A program made the position numbers and the translations under genes. From assembly GCA_002415785.1 (NCBI GenBank), contig DIAJ01000016.1, positions 1 to 49,363 of the forward strand: 49,363 bases of DNA. Direction: 5' to 3'. Positions 1-7,952 of the stretch are shown here, in pieces. Every line of letters begins with the position of its first letter. Position 1 is the first letter of the stretch. The notes under the pieces are model-generated. The model was not told the origin of the DNA, ran no database searches, and saw nothing but the letters and a program-made list of their open reading frames with translations. Origin of the DNA: Flavobacteriales bacterium UBA5081. GTDB taxonomy: Bacteria > Bacteroidota > Bacteroidia > Flavobacteriales_E > Vicingaceae.

Positions 1-426
1 TACTATTTTTGGGGGAGCTTACAGGATAGCCGTTACTAACGGTTAAAAAAGACTATTATTGAATTGGAAATCTTTTGAATTATTAGTTAGTAAACAATGA
101 TTTTCGACTTTAGAATCTGCTTCTTGTCTCTTGCATCTAAATAATTTTAACTACAAACTTTAGGCAAAACTGTCTCGATGAAGCGAGAAATGGTTATTTC
201 TTCGCTAATAATTAATGAAAACGATAATGCTTTGAGTTCTTTGAGCAAAGCCTGCCTACCGGTAAGCTAGGTTTGTGAGCTTTGCAGTTAAAATGAAAAT
301 ATAAATTAGATAGAAAATTCTATGATTAAACATCTTAATTCCTTTTTAACATTAAGAAGTGAAGGCAAATTAAGGGTTTCATTAAGGTAATAATCTTCAA
401 CTCTTAACTTTTAACTATAGTCACTT
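1..426. other. non-coding segment with short inverted repeats
   Basis: I see no credible gene here. The stretch holds a 13-bp palindrome CCGTTACTAACGG (30-42). It also has an imperfect hairpin in which GCAAAGC (245-251) pairs with GCTTTGC (279-285) around the palindrome TACCGGTA. A 13-mer TCTTGTCTCTTGC (122-134) recurs at 40313-40325 in another gene-free spacer. It looks like intergenic repeat debris downstream of the B12 operon; no clear terminator for that operon is visible. Confidence 0.55.
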
Positions 427-1230
427 TTAACTCTTCTCCCCTTCATACCAAGTCTTCGTATGCTTATAAATAGCTTCCAAACCGTCCGTCAGTGCTGCGG
501 GACCGGGCTGTAGTATAATGGACGAATCAATTTCATAATAATTTTCATTTTGATAAGCGCGAATGCTTTTCCAATTCTCCCGCTCAAACATTCGCTTTGG
601 CTTGTACATTTTACCGCACCAAGAAGCCAAGATAATGTCAGGATTCAACTCAACCACTTCCTGTGGGTTTTCAATAATTCGGTCTTTTGCCAAAGAAGCA
701 TTTCTGTTTTTTGAATAAGCATCTACTCCACCCGCAATTTCAATCAACCCACTCACCCACTGAATTCCGGTGATTAATGGATCGTACCATTCTTCAAAGT
801 AGACCAAAGGCTTTTTCTCCCATTGTGCTACTTCAGCTTTAATTTCATCTATCCTATTTTGGTAGCCATGAATTAATTCCATGGCCTCCTTTTGTTTCCC
901 TAGTAAACTTCCCATTTGGACAATCATTTTAAAAATACCGTCGACTGAGCGATAATTGTTTACCCAAACGCTCACGCCTTTTGCAATTAACTCTTCGGCT
1001 ATTTTAGACTGTATGTCGGAAAACCCAATCACTAAATCGGGTTTTAAATCGAGAATATCATCCACTTGGGCATCCAAAAAAGTAGAGACTACTGGCTTTT
1101 CTTTACGCGCTCTTTTCGGACGAACCGTAAAGCCGGAAATGCCGACAATTCGATCTTCTTCACCTAATAAATAGATGGTTTCGGTGGTTTCTTCGGTCAA
1201 ACAAACAATGCGTTCCGGATAATAATTCAT
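427..1230 (-). CDS. BtuF-like cobalamin-binding protein without a signal peptide
   Basis: 267 aa with the fold pattern of ABC-transporter periplasmic binding proteins of the BtuF/helical-backbone class: an N-terminal lobe starting at once with PERIVCLTEETTETIYLLG, a central helix around residues 110-135, and a C-terminal lobe containing NPDIILASWCG. It is the last gene of the riboswitch operon, 2 nt after the propeller lipoprotein gene, so a B12 role is likely. Oddly there is no signal peptide or lipobox, and an in-frame stop lies four codons before the ATG, so no upstream extension is possible. It may act in the cytoplasm, for example in corrinoid handling, rather than as a classic periplasmic BtuF. 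No BtuCD genes are in the window. Confidence 0.8.
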   Translation of the reverse strand: MNYYPERIVCLTEETTETIYLLGEEDRIVGISGFTVRPKRARKEKPVVSTFLDAQVDDILDLKPDLVIGFSDIQSKIAEELIAKGVSVWVNNYRSVDGIFKMIVQMGSLLGKQKEAMELIHGYQNRIDEIKAEVAQWEKKPLVYFEEWYDPLITGIQWVSGLIEIAGGVDAYSKNRNASLAKDRIIENPQEVVELNPDIILASWCGKMYKPKRMFERENWKSIRAYQNENYYEIDSSIILQPGPAALTDGLEAIYKHTKTWYEGEKS

Positions 1231-1232
1231 GT

Positions 1233-2267
1233 TTACTCTTTAAAATAGATAGACCCGGGAATGATTCCTACTCGAAAATGAGTTATTAAACTTCCATTTT
1301 CGCTGTAGCGATAAATTATACCTTTTTGCTGATAGTCAATCGCATCGGCTAAATAGATCTCATTCGTTTTAGGGTCGACATTCATCGCATATAAAATACG
1401 ATTATTAGCAGAAATGAAAGCCATTTCTTCTAGCGTTGTGTCAGTAATTGTCAGCTTCCCGACTCCACCTCTATTGATAAAAAACAATTCTTCTTTGGTA
1501 GAATTAAAAGCAATCTCACCGAAAAACTGATTGGCTGATTCCTCACTCAAGCTTTTCATCAACTGCAAATTAGAAGAGTTAAACTGCTGCAAAGCCGGTT
1601 TTTTAGCATCCTGATTTCCACTACAACTCACCCAAACATTACCGTTCTTATCAAGCTCAATGTACTGCGGCGAATGAGCAGTAGGTAATCTGTCAATGAT
1701 TTGATCTGTGGCCGCATCAATTACCAACAACTGACTACTGTCGACTTGACAAACAAACACTTTTCCATTAACAATCACCATTTCTTCGGTCCAACCGGCT
1801 GAATTGATTCGACCTTTAACGCTAAAATCAAGCGGATTGACAATATAAATATCATCTTCATACAAATCACTTACATAAGCCTTTGTGGGACTGATCGGCA
1901 ATAAATTTCGTGGAGAGTTTAACGAACTAATCTCTCCAATGGATTGAAAGGTTTTTAAATCAACCACTTCAATCTTATTGGAATTATTAACCACAATATA
2001 TCCGGTATCTCCAATCATCGTCATGGACTGTGCCACATCCCCCAAAGGGCGATTGTTGTTGTTTGACTGAAAAACGTCATTTTTCACCTCTCCACTTTGT
2101 GGATCATAAAGCGAAACTGTACCTTGCCCCCATTGAAAATTCCCCTCATTTAAAATGATAACTTCCGAATTGGCGATTGAATCATGAGAAACCGGCTCTT
2201 TCTTCTCTTCTTTTTTGCAGCCAAAAAGAAAAAGCAAGAGAAGCAATATGTTTACATACTTCTTCAT
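1233..2267 (-). CDS. BtuG-like YncE/DUF5074-type beta-propeller lipoprotein
   Basis: 344 aa. The N-terminus MKKYVNILLLLLFLFGCKKE is a lipoprotein signal with Cys17 followed by a charged tether. The rest is a run of beta-propeller repeats beginning with VIILNEGNFQWGQGTVSLYD, resembling DUF5074/YncE propellers. In gut Bacteroides, BtuG is a surface propeller lipoprotein that binds cobalamin and caps BtuB. Here the gene overlaps the BtuB-like receptor gene by 4 nt (ATGA) and lies under a cobalamin riboswitch, so the same job is likely. The family call rests on sequence pattern; cobalamin binding is inferred from context. Confidence 0.8.
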   Translation of the reverse strand: MKKYVNILLLLLFLFGCKKEEKKEPVSHDSIANSEVIILNEGNFQWGQGTVSLYDPQSGEVKNDVFQSNNNNRPLGDVAQSMTMIGDTGYIVVNNSNKIEVVDLKTFQSIGEISSLNSPRNLLPISPTKAYVSDLYEDDIYIVNPLDFSVKGRINSAGWTEEMVIVNGKVFVCQVDSSQLLVIDAATDQIIDRLPTAHSPQYIELDKNGNVWVSCSGNQDAKKPALQQFNSSNLQLMKSLSEESANQFFGEIAFNSTKEELFFINRGGVGKLTITDTTLEEMAFISANNRILYAMNVDPKTNEIYLADAIDYQQKGIIYRYSENGSLITHFRVGIIPGSIYFKE

Positions 2268-4159
2268 GGCTGAATTTTGTATTTAAGCGTAAACAAATAG
2301 TTCCGATTAGGCATGGGGCGCCATTCAATGGCTTGGTATTCGGTATCAAAAACATTCATTACAGCAAATGAAAGCTGCAAACTTTGATCTTTCCATTTAA
2401 ATGCTTTGCCTAGCGAGAGGTCGGAAAGTGTGTAGTAAGGCAAAAAAGATTCATTGTCTGAAGTAGTATAACGCGCTCCCATGAATTGGAAGTTGTAATT
2501 CAATGAATATCCTTTTCTACTTAAATTAAAGTTAATGTTATACTGATGTTCGGGAATGTAAATCAACTGCTGATCTACAGAATGATCGATGGCATGATTG
2601 CTTGCTTTGTTGACGGAAGAAGTGTAGGTATAATTCAATCGCAACTCCTTCTTAAGCTTTGCTTTTTGGCTTTTAAGTTTTGCGCGAACTTCCACACCTT
2701 GAGTAGCCACTTCTTTTAAATTAAGTGCCTGCCAATAGCCAAAAGCAGTAGGTTGCCACTGAATGTAATTATCAATCGATGAAACATACAGCGCAGTTTG
2801 CCAATTTAGAGTATAGCTTTTATCAAAAATGCTCAATTCATTTTGCAGACCTATTTCAGCTGTTATACTTTCCTCTGCTTGAAGGTTAGGATTGCCGCCC
2901 GGCTGCCAATACAAATCATTTAAGCTTGGATATTTTAGGTTTTTACCTGCTTTGGCGTATAGGCTCAAATCTTCTGTTCCTTTAGGTTTGAAAGTAAGCT
3001 CTGCTGTTGGTAAAAAGAAACTTCCCTCATTCAAAATCAACTCTTCTCTGAGCTGAACTTCTGCTTTCCATTTAGAAGTAAACTCATAATCAACTAACTG
3101 AAAAGCGCTTAGTTGTTTTCGATCAATTTGATTTACTTCAGCTCCAGGGTTTATTTGGTTGTAAGCCGTATTTAAGCGAAAATTCGTGAATAGTTTTTTT
3201 CCAAACCTTTGCTTCCACCCCACTACATTATACCAATTGGCAGTTTGTGTTAATGAAGCCGTTGAAGTACGTTCGTTTTCATAGAATACACTTTGGTTAG
3301 TCAGTGCAGATTTTATCGAGAATTGACCTTTACTCAAGTACTTTTTATAGCCTATTAAAAGGCGAATGGCGTCATCTTCTTGATGTTCTTTAAACTCTAT
3401 GGAAGTCATTAATGGCGGTAAATTACGATCTGAACGATAGTACCACAAATGCGTTTCAAGGAGTTGATTCTCTTTAAGCCGATAGTAAAACGACTGCATT
3501 AAACCTTCTTGCCTTAATGTCGCATTGCGCACTTTCTCTTGAGGTGCATTTGCTTTATTAAAGTTTAGGTACTCAAAGTCATTGTCGGCTTGTCGTCTAA
3601 AAAGTTTGGTTTGTGATTTCAATCGATGGTTCCCCAGACTGATTTTCAATTGCGAATTGTACAAACCAAAACTCCCAATATCTTGCTGAAGCTGAATATG
3701 ATTTGACTCACTAAAGTTAGCTTTATTTTTAAGCTGAATAGCACCTCCCAATCCCCCACTTCCCAGTTTCATGCTACTTAAGCCGTAATTTACTTCAGCT
3801 TCGTCCATAAAAAAGGTGGGAAATAAAGCCAAGTCAACAATGCCGTTTAAGGCTGAATTCAATTGGATATCATTCCAATATATTTTCGTTTGAGAGGAAT
3901 TGGTTCCTCGCATAGAAACCGTCGCCATGCTGCCCATTCCATAAGACTTCACAAAGAGGTTGGCATGTTTTTGCAAACTTTCACCCAAATCTTTGTTTTC
4001 CGCCTGATGCAAAAGGTTGCTGTCTAATTGTTGTACATCCGCTTTTTCTTTTACAGCAGTTGCCTCCACTTCAACGGACTTAATGTTCACTGAATCCATA
4101 ACCTGCGACTTTATTAAGGTCGCTGAAAACAACAATATGGGCAACAGCAGGATTCGCAT
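2264..4159 (-). CDS. TonB-dependent outer-membrane receptor, BtuB-like
   Basis: 631 aa. A signal peptide (about residues 1-18) is followed by a short N-terminal segment and a plug domain. The plug carries SMRGTNSSQTKIYWNDIQLN and SMKLGSGGLGGAIQLKNKA, typical TonB-receptor plug features. A 22-strand-type barrel follows, ending in YLFTLKYKIQP. No carboxypeptidase-like N-terminal domain is visible, which separates it from SusC-type receptors and fits a vitamin or siderophore receptor. It starts within TAATG, overlapping the upstream T9SS gene by 1 nt, and overlaps the BtuG-like gene by 4 nt. With the riboswitch upstream, cobalamin is the best substrate call. Confidence 0.88.
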   Translation of the reverse strand: MRILLLPILLFSATLIKSQVMDSVNIKSVEVEATAVKEKADVQQLDSNLLHQAENKDLGESLQKHANLFVKSYGMGSMATVSMRGTNSSQTKIYWNDIQLNSALNGIVDLALFPTFFMDEAEVNYGLSSMKLGSGGLGGAIQLKNKANFSESNHIQLQQDIGSFGLYNSQLKISLGNHRLKSQTKLFRRQADNDFEYLNFNKANAPQEKVRNATLRQEGLMQSFYYRLKENQLLETHLWYYRSDRNLPPLMTSIEFKEHQEDDAIRLLIGYKKYLSKGQFSIKSALTNQSVFYENERTSTASLTQTANWYNVVGWKQRFGKKLFTNFRLNTAYNQINPGAEVNQIDRKQLSAFQLVDYEFTSKWKAEVQLREELILNEGSFFLPTAELTFKPKGTEDLSLYAKAGKNLKYPSLNDLYWQPGGNPNLQAEESITAEIGLQNELSIFDKSYTLNWQTALYVSSIDNYIQWQPTAFGYWQALNLKEVATQGVEVRAKLKSQKAKLKKELRLNYTYTSSVNKASNHAIDHSVDQQLIYIPEHQYNINFNLSRKGYSLNYNFQFMGARYTTSDNESFLPYYTLSDLSLGKAFKWKDQSLQLSFAVMNVFDTEYQAIEWRPMPNRNYLFTLKYKIQP

Positions 4160-5142
4160 TATTCCACGATTAATTTAGCTTGATACAATTCATTTTGATG
4201 AATCAGTTTTAATAAATACACTCCCGACTTTAGCTCTGAACAGTTCATCTGATTTTTAGCTAATCTTCCATTTTTAACTAATCTTCCACTTAAGTTTAGA
4301 ATTTCCCATTCAGCGCCAATAAGTTGCTCGTTAAAAAACAAATGTTTTCTCACCGGATTTGGATAAATGCTCAACTTCTTAACATTTTCTTTCTCGGCAA
4401 GTCCAACCGATTTAATGTGAACAACACCCACTGCATCCAAATCAAATCCACTTTGTGTAAATGCCGTCGGATAAGGATCGTTGATTTTTCTACCGGCAGT
4501 ATCTCTTGTCGCATAAGTGTTATTCAAACTACCCACAACGTCAACAATCCTTAAGTGAGTAATATTTTGAAGATCTAAACCGTTGATTCCTGATAATTCC
4601 GCCAAGTCAAATGGCGTTCCGTAATTCAATAAATACTTACCGGCTAAATTGTTAATTTGAGTTGGATCTACACTTCCAAAACTCCCTACCGCTTGTGAAG
4701 TGTCGGTTAAAGAATGTGCGGGAAAGCGAAAGAAATTCACTCCATCAGAACTGACTTCCACAAATGCCAACTCCAAAAAGTCACCGCCGTCAATATTGCT
4801 AAATCCATTTTCAAAAATGGCAAAATCATGTCCCGGACCGTCGAAAATAACTCCCGGGAACGACAAGGTGGCCGAGCCACCATCGCCCAAACTAACAACT
4901 CCATTGACATTTGGAGCTCCAGTTGCAGAAGTTGAATCTCCCACAGTTGCCAAACCCAAAGATGGATTAGCGATGTTTTGATAGCCTCTGTTAATTGAAC
5001 AGTGATCTGCCCAAGCTACAAAAACGGATGAATCTTTATGCATGGCAGTTGTTCCGCTGATTCCGGCAGCAGGCGCATAAGGACCTTGAGCAAAACTGCT
5101 CAAGGTCATCAATGCAAATATGGTTGTAATCAGCAATCGCAT
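4159..5142 (-). CDS. T9SS-sorted surface protein of the B12 operon, function unknown
   Basis: 327 aa. A signal peptide (about 1-18, ending SSFAQ) precedes a beta-rich domain of about 220 residues. That domain has conserved-looking patches DHCSINRGYQNIANPS, GPGHDFAIFENGF and DFLELAFVEVSSDG. The C-terminus (from about 255) is a type A T9SS sorting domain with YPNP and ending KLIVE. It overlaps the propeller gene before it by 1 nt (TAATG) and the receptor gene after it by 1 nt, so translation is probably coupled. I do not recognise a biochemical function. Its place between two propellers and BtuB makes a surface corrinoid-binding or corrinoid-trapping role plausible. Confidence 0.75.
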   Translation of the reverse strand: MRLLITTIFALMTLSSFAQGPYAPAAGISGTTAMHKDSSVFVAWADHCSINRGYQNIANPSLGLATVGDSTSATGAPNVNGVVSLGDGGSATLSFPGVIFDGPGHDFAIFENGFSNIDGGDFLELAFVEVSSDGVNFFRFPAHSLTDTSQAVGSFGSVDPTQINNLAGKYLLNYGTPFDLAELSGINGLDLQNITHLRIVDVVGSLNNTYATRDTAGRKINDPYPTAFTQSGFDLDAVGVVHIKSVGLAEKENVKKLSIYPNPVRKHLFFNEQLIGAEWEILNLSGRLVKNGRLAKNQMNCSELKSGVYLLKLIHQNELYQAKLIVE

Positions 5143-6413
5143 TACTCAAGGATTAATTTTTGAGTTGCAATTTTTTCACCTGCTCTAATTCGCACAAAAT
5201 AAACACCTTTAGTCATATTGCTTAGACTCACTTTTTCAAGTAAATTATGATTTTGTTTAGTGTAAACCAGTGCACCTAATTGATTGTATACTTCTAAATC
5301 AACTACTTTTTCACTTTCCTCCCAACTTAAGTTAATGAACTCTTTAGCAGGGTTTGGATATAGATATAGATTTACATTAAATTTCTGTGGAAGAACTTCA
5401 CTTAAACCAACGGTAGTATTGTAATATGTTTGAATCACTTCCGGTGAATAACCTACCATAAAAGTATCTACTTTAGTACCTTGGCGATTGTAAATCCCAC
5501 CTTTTCTGTAGCTAAAAAAGTCCGTCTGTGTGACATAGAAATTCTTGTTAAGCCGATCATAAGTAAATGCAGTAACAACGGTATCAACAATTACGCTATC
5601 CATAACAGACAAACTATTCAAATTAATGCTTCCAATACCAGTTCCAGTTCGAACAAATAAAGTGTCCTGATCCAAATCGAAGTTAGAAGTACTACCAACG
5701 CTAAAGTCTAATGCAATAGCGGTGTTTGTGATACTCTGCGATGAAAAGTCATAAGAGCTAATGGTGTTTGAACCTGAGTTTAAAACATAAAAACCACTGT
5801 TGTCTGATTTTTTGAGCAGTTGCCCCATATCTTCAGTGTAACCGCTAGGAACAATAGTATCTACAATTGTTCTACTGATTAAATCAATTTTTAATACATA
5901 GCCTAAAGTATCTGTAAAACTAGCCGTCTGATTATTTTGAACAACATAAGCGTCATCTCGGTGAACTAAAATTGAACTCACTCCCTTGCTCACATTTGGA
6001 AAGCTATCAATTAATGTCAAAGTGTTTCTATTGTAGAGATAAAGATTATTTGAGGTCTGTCCATACCAATTTCCCACTAATAGTCCGCTAGTATGCAGCG
6101 ACAATGTTTTTGTACTGACTCCTTGAAAGCTATTGGCAGCAATTCGTTGTTCTGTATTCAAATCATAACTAATGATGGAGTCTTGAGCCGCCACATAAGC
6201 TACTGCATTAGCAGTGTCAACGAATATGTCTTGAGCAGACTGACTGTTTATGGTATCAACTACATTATAATTTTGACTTTGAGTATCGTAAGTGACCAAA
6301 TTGGCATTTTCTTGGCTATTGCCGAATTGACCGCCATTTACTAAAAGCACTTTTTGTGCAAAACTCGCTGATGAAATTAAAGTTAGAGCGAGCAAAAAAT
6401 AATTTCGTTTCAT
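5142..6413 (-). CDS. T9SS-sorted YncE-like beta-propeller protein, first gene of the B12 operon
   Basis: 423 aa from the ATG at 6413. That start begins a clean signal peptide MKRNYFLLALTLISSASFAQ; the upstream in-frame ATG at 6434 would add a charged stretch that spoils it. Residues of about 22-330 form a propeller with repeats such as DIFVDTANAVAYVAAQDS and DAYVVQNNQTASF. The last 75 residues are a T9SS type A domain with YPNPAKEFINLSW, ending QKLILE. It is the gene next to the cobalamin riboswitch and is likely exported and anchored at the cell surface. It looks like a T9SS counterpart of the lipoprotein propeller at 1233-2267. Confidence 0.8.
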   Translation of the reverse strand: MKRNYFLLALTLISSASFAQKVLLVNGGQFGNSQENANLVTYDTQSQNYNVVDTINSQSAQDIFVDTANAVAYVAAQDSIISYDLNTEQRIAANSFQGVSTKTLSLHTSGLLVGNWYGQTSNNLYLYNRNTLTLIDSFPNVSKGVSSILVHRDDAYVVQNNQTASFTDTLGYVLKIDLISRTIVDTIVPSGYTEDMGQLLKKSDNSGFYVLNSGSNTISSYDFSSQSITNTAIALDFSVGSTSNFDLDQDTLFVRTGTGIGSINLNSLSVMDSVIVDTVVTAFTYDRLNKNFYVTQTDFFSYRKGGIYNRQGTKVDTFMVGYSPEVIQTYYNTTVGLSEVLPQKFNVNLYLYPNPAKEFINLSWEESEKVVDLEVYNQLGALVYTKQNHNLLEKVSLSNMTKGVYFVRIRAGEKIATQKLILE

Positions 6414-6608
6414 TTTGAAATTGATTTTTTGCAATTAAAGAAAGGAGACCTTGGAATGATTTGGTTCTTTTTACAATATTCTTTAGTCATAAGTTCCTCT
6501 GGTTTAATTGCATGATTAAACATTACATTAATTAAACCGGGAAAGCACAAAGGGTTTGAATCTGCCTAGGATAGAATCTCACTCTTCGCTTTTGTCCCGA
6601 AAGCATTT
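6414..6608 (-). promoter_or_regulatory. 5' leader / expression platform of the B12 operon
   Basis: This gene-free stretch lies between the riboswitch and the first start codon. On the minus strand TAGGCAG (plus 6562-6568) is perfectly complementary to CTGCCTA at the 3' end of the B12 box (plus 6614-6620). That pairing would compete with riboswitch stem P1. A second 9-bp hairpin, GGTTTAATT/AATTAAACC (6501-6509 with 6530-6538), lies nearer the gene but has no U-run after it. Regulation by altered leader folding or start access is inferred. Confidence 0.55.
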
Positions 6609-6791
6609 CGTTATAGGCAGGTCTTCTGACTTACTCCCCTTTTTGCGGCCTTCCCGTCGCTAACAAACGCAACAGTGGCAAAGGATTTTGCAAAAAGGTT
6701 ATCGGAGCTTACAGCTGCGGGAACAGTTCCGAATTTTCATCGGATTCCCTTTTAATCTCAACTTTCAAAAGAAGGTTGAGAACCAATAACG
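6609..6791 (-). promoter_or_regulatory. cobalamin (adenosylcobalamin-type) riboswitch
   Basis: Read on the minus strand, the conserved blocks appear in order: a GGGAATCCG-type block, AACTGTTCCCGCAGCTGTAA, GCCACTG, CGGGAAGG, and the B12 box AAGTCAGAAGACCTGCC. The ends CGTTAT (plus 6786-6791) and ATAACG (plus 6609-6614) pair as stem P1. The predicted transcription start falls at about the first base of P1. It precedes the five-gene BtuB-like operon and should lower its expression when corrinoid is plentiful. Confidence 0.95.
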
Positions 6792-6794
6792 GGG

Positions 6795-6823
6795 CAAATG
6801 TAGTAAATAATTTAAATAGGCAA
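6795..6823 (-). promoter_or_regulatory. promoter of the B12 operon (TTG-N18-TACATTTG)
   Basis: The minus strand shows TACATTTG (plus 6795-6802), an exact match to the Bacteroidota -7 element TAnnTTTG. TTG lies 18 nt upstream (plus 6821-6823), matching the -33 element. Transcription would begin near 6790, at the riboswitch P1 stem. Confidence 0.7.
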
Positions 6824-6959
6824 CAATTCATTTAACGGTTCTCGTGTATCTTTCAGTGGCGTGAAAAAAAGCAACGTCTTTCGCTTTTCAATCGTAATCT
6901 TAGCAAAAATCCCAAGCTTTTTGATTCACAAACAAACCTATCCGTTTAAAAACAAAGTG

Positions 6960-7268
6960 TTAAGCTACGTTTTTTTCAGTATACTGTTTTATTTCGTTTA
7001 GTTCAGATCGCTTGTTTTCTCTTCCTTCTTCGATGTCAAAATCGTCTTGAAGTCCAAGCCAAAATTTAGCTGAATTACCAAAATATTTGCTCAATCGCAA
7101 AGCCGTGTCCGCCGTTATTCGACGTCTACCTTTTATAATTTCCGAAATCCTTGTTTGCGGTATTTTTAAATCTTTAGAAAGTCTGTAAGCCGAAATTTCG
7201 AGTGGTTCAAGAAATTCGTAAAGTAAAATTTCGCCTGGGTGTACATTTTCTAACTTTTCCATTTTCAT
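6960..7268 (-). CDS. higA: HigA-family antitoxin (XRE helix-turn-helix)
   Basis: 102 aa. It opens with VHPGEILLYEFLEPLEISAY, the typical start of HigA antitoxins (the vapI-like XRE family). The HTH is at about residues 27-60, including KIPQTRISEIIKGRRRIT. It follows the toxin gene with a 6-nt gap, the usual toxin-first order of higBA. It should bind HigB and repress its own promoter, where a palindrome lies at 7568-7580. The family call is firm; activity is untested. Confidence 0.92.
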   Translation of the reverse strand: MKMEKLENVHPGEILLYEFLEPLEISAYRLSKDLKIPQTRISEIIKGRRRITADTALRLSKYFGNSAKFWLGLQDDFDIEEGRENKRSELNEIKQYTEKNVA

Positions 7269-7274
7269 TGTCTT

Positions 7275-7556
7275 TTAATGATAATCAATAATTTCCACTT
7301 CGCTCGCATTTCCATTATTCCATTCAAATATTATTCGCCACTGTTTATTTATTCGAATGCTATAAAATCCGTTTAAATTTCCACTCAATTTTTCAAGTCG
7401 GTTGGAAGGTGGAATTCTCAAATCAGCTATATTTTGAGAGTTATTCAGCATTCTTAATTTTCGGCGTCCAATATTTTGAATATCAATCGGCATTTTCATT
7501 ACTCGATTTCCTTTCCAAATTTTTTCAGTCTCTTTCGAGCGAAAAGAAACAATCAT
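7275..7556 (-). CDS. higB: HigB/RelE-superfamily toxin
   Basis: 93 aa, the usual length of HigB-1 plasmid-maintenance killer toxins. It starts MIVSFRSKETEKIWKG and contains the family signature LRIPPSNRLEKLSGNLNGFY and SIRINKQWRIIFEW, ending in EVEIIDYH. Members of this RelE-fold family cut mRNA on the ribosome. It is first in an operon with the HigA antitoxin gene downstream. A -7 element and a palindrome lie just upstream. This family differs from the second HigB at 9279-9572. Confidence 0.9.
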   Translation of the reverse strand: MIVSFRSKETEKIWKGNRVMKMPIDIQNIGRRKLRMLNNSQNIADLRIPPSNRLEKLSGNLNGFYSIRINKQWRIIFEWNNGNASEVEIIDYH

Positions 7557-7567
7557 AATATTGTTTT

Positions 7568-7588
7568 ACGTTACTAACGTCAAAGATA
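7568..7588 (-). promoter_or_regulatory. higBA promoter with abutting palindromic operator
   Basis: The minus strand has TATCTTTG (plus 7581-7588), an exact TAnnTTTG -7 element. It is followed directly by the perfect 6-1-6 palindrome ACGTTACTAACGT (plus 7568-7580), which covers the expected start of transcription. This is a natural autorepression site for HigA; binding is inferred. Confidence 0.6.
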
Positions 7589-7680
7589 AGTAAGATTTTC
7601 AGATGTTTGCATGATTTTTTTTCAAATGTTGCCTAACATTCAGCAATGATTAATCTAAATAACTAATAATAAACAAAATG

Positions 7681-7700
7681 TAATCATTCAAAAATGATTA
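7681..7700. repeat. 8-bp inverted repeat upstream of the small membrane peptide gene
   Basis: TAATCATT and AATGATTA form a perfect inverted repeat with a 4-nt spacer, about 30 nt before the ATG at 7732. AATGATTAAT occurs again at 7645-7654. It could be an operator for the small gene; nothing else supports this. Confidence 0.35.
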
Positions 7701-7731
7701 ACTTGTCGATTAAACGTTAAAATAATTGGAC

Positions 7732-7872
7732 ATGAAAAAGTTACTTTCTGCCTTACTAATTATACTCGCACTAATCATGATTGGACTTGGTTTTCAAATG
7801 CAAATGCTTGCTCCTGCACTTACCGGAATTGGCTTTATAATTATTAGCCTGCTCTTTTATTTCAAAAATTAA
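7732..7872 (+). CDS. small hydrophobic membrane peptide (46 aa)
   Basis: The ORF reads MKKLLSALLIILALIMIGLG and continues FQMQMLAPALTGIGFIIISL before a short tail ending YFKN. It has two hydrophobic stretches (about 4-20 and 26-43) with a short middle section and positive N- and C-termini. This suggests a two-span inner-membrane peptide. I recognise no family. It stands alone between higBA and the EgtD-like gene, with an inverted repeat upstream and a weak hairpin after its stop. Reality as a gene is likely but unproven. Confidence 0.5.
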   Translation: MKKLLSALLIILALIMIGLGFQMQMLAPALTGIGFIIISLLFYFKN

Positions 7873-7902
7873 AAACTACTCAGGTTTTTAGTTGTTTAAT
7901 TT
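7867..7902 (+). terminator. weak hairpin after the small membrane peptide gene
   Basis: AATTAAAAACTA at the stop codon pairs with TAGTTGTTTAATT, leaving one bulged base. The stem is AT-rich and has no long U-run, so it would be a weak terminator at best. Confidence 0.35.
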
Positions 7903-7952
7903 AAACCAGCATGCAACTTACTGAATATTAATACTAGTATTAAAAACAAGCA

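Noticed and set aside
6501..6538. Intrinsic terminator in the B12 leader
   Set aside because: The 9-bp AT-rich hairpin has no U-run after it on the minus strand.
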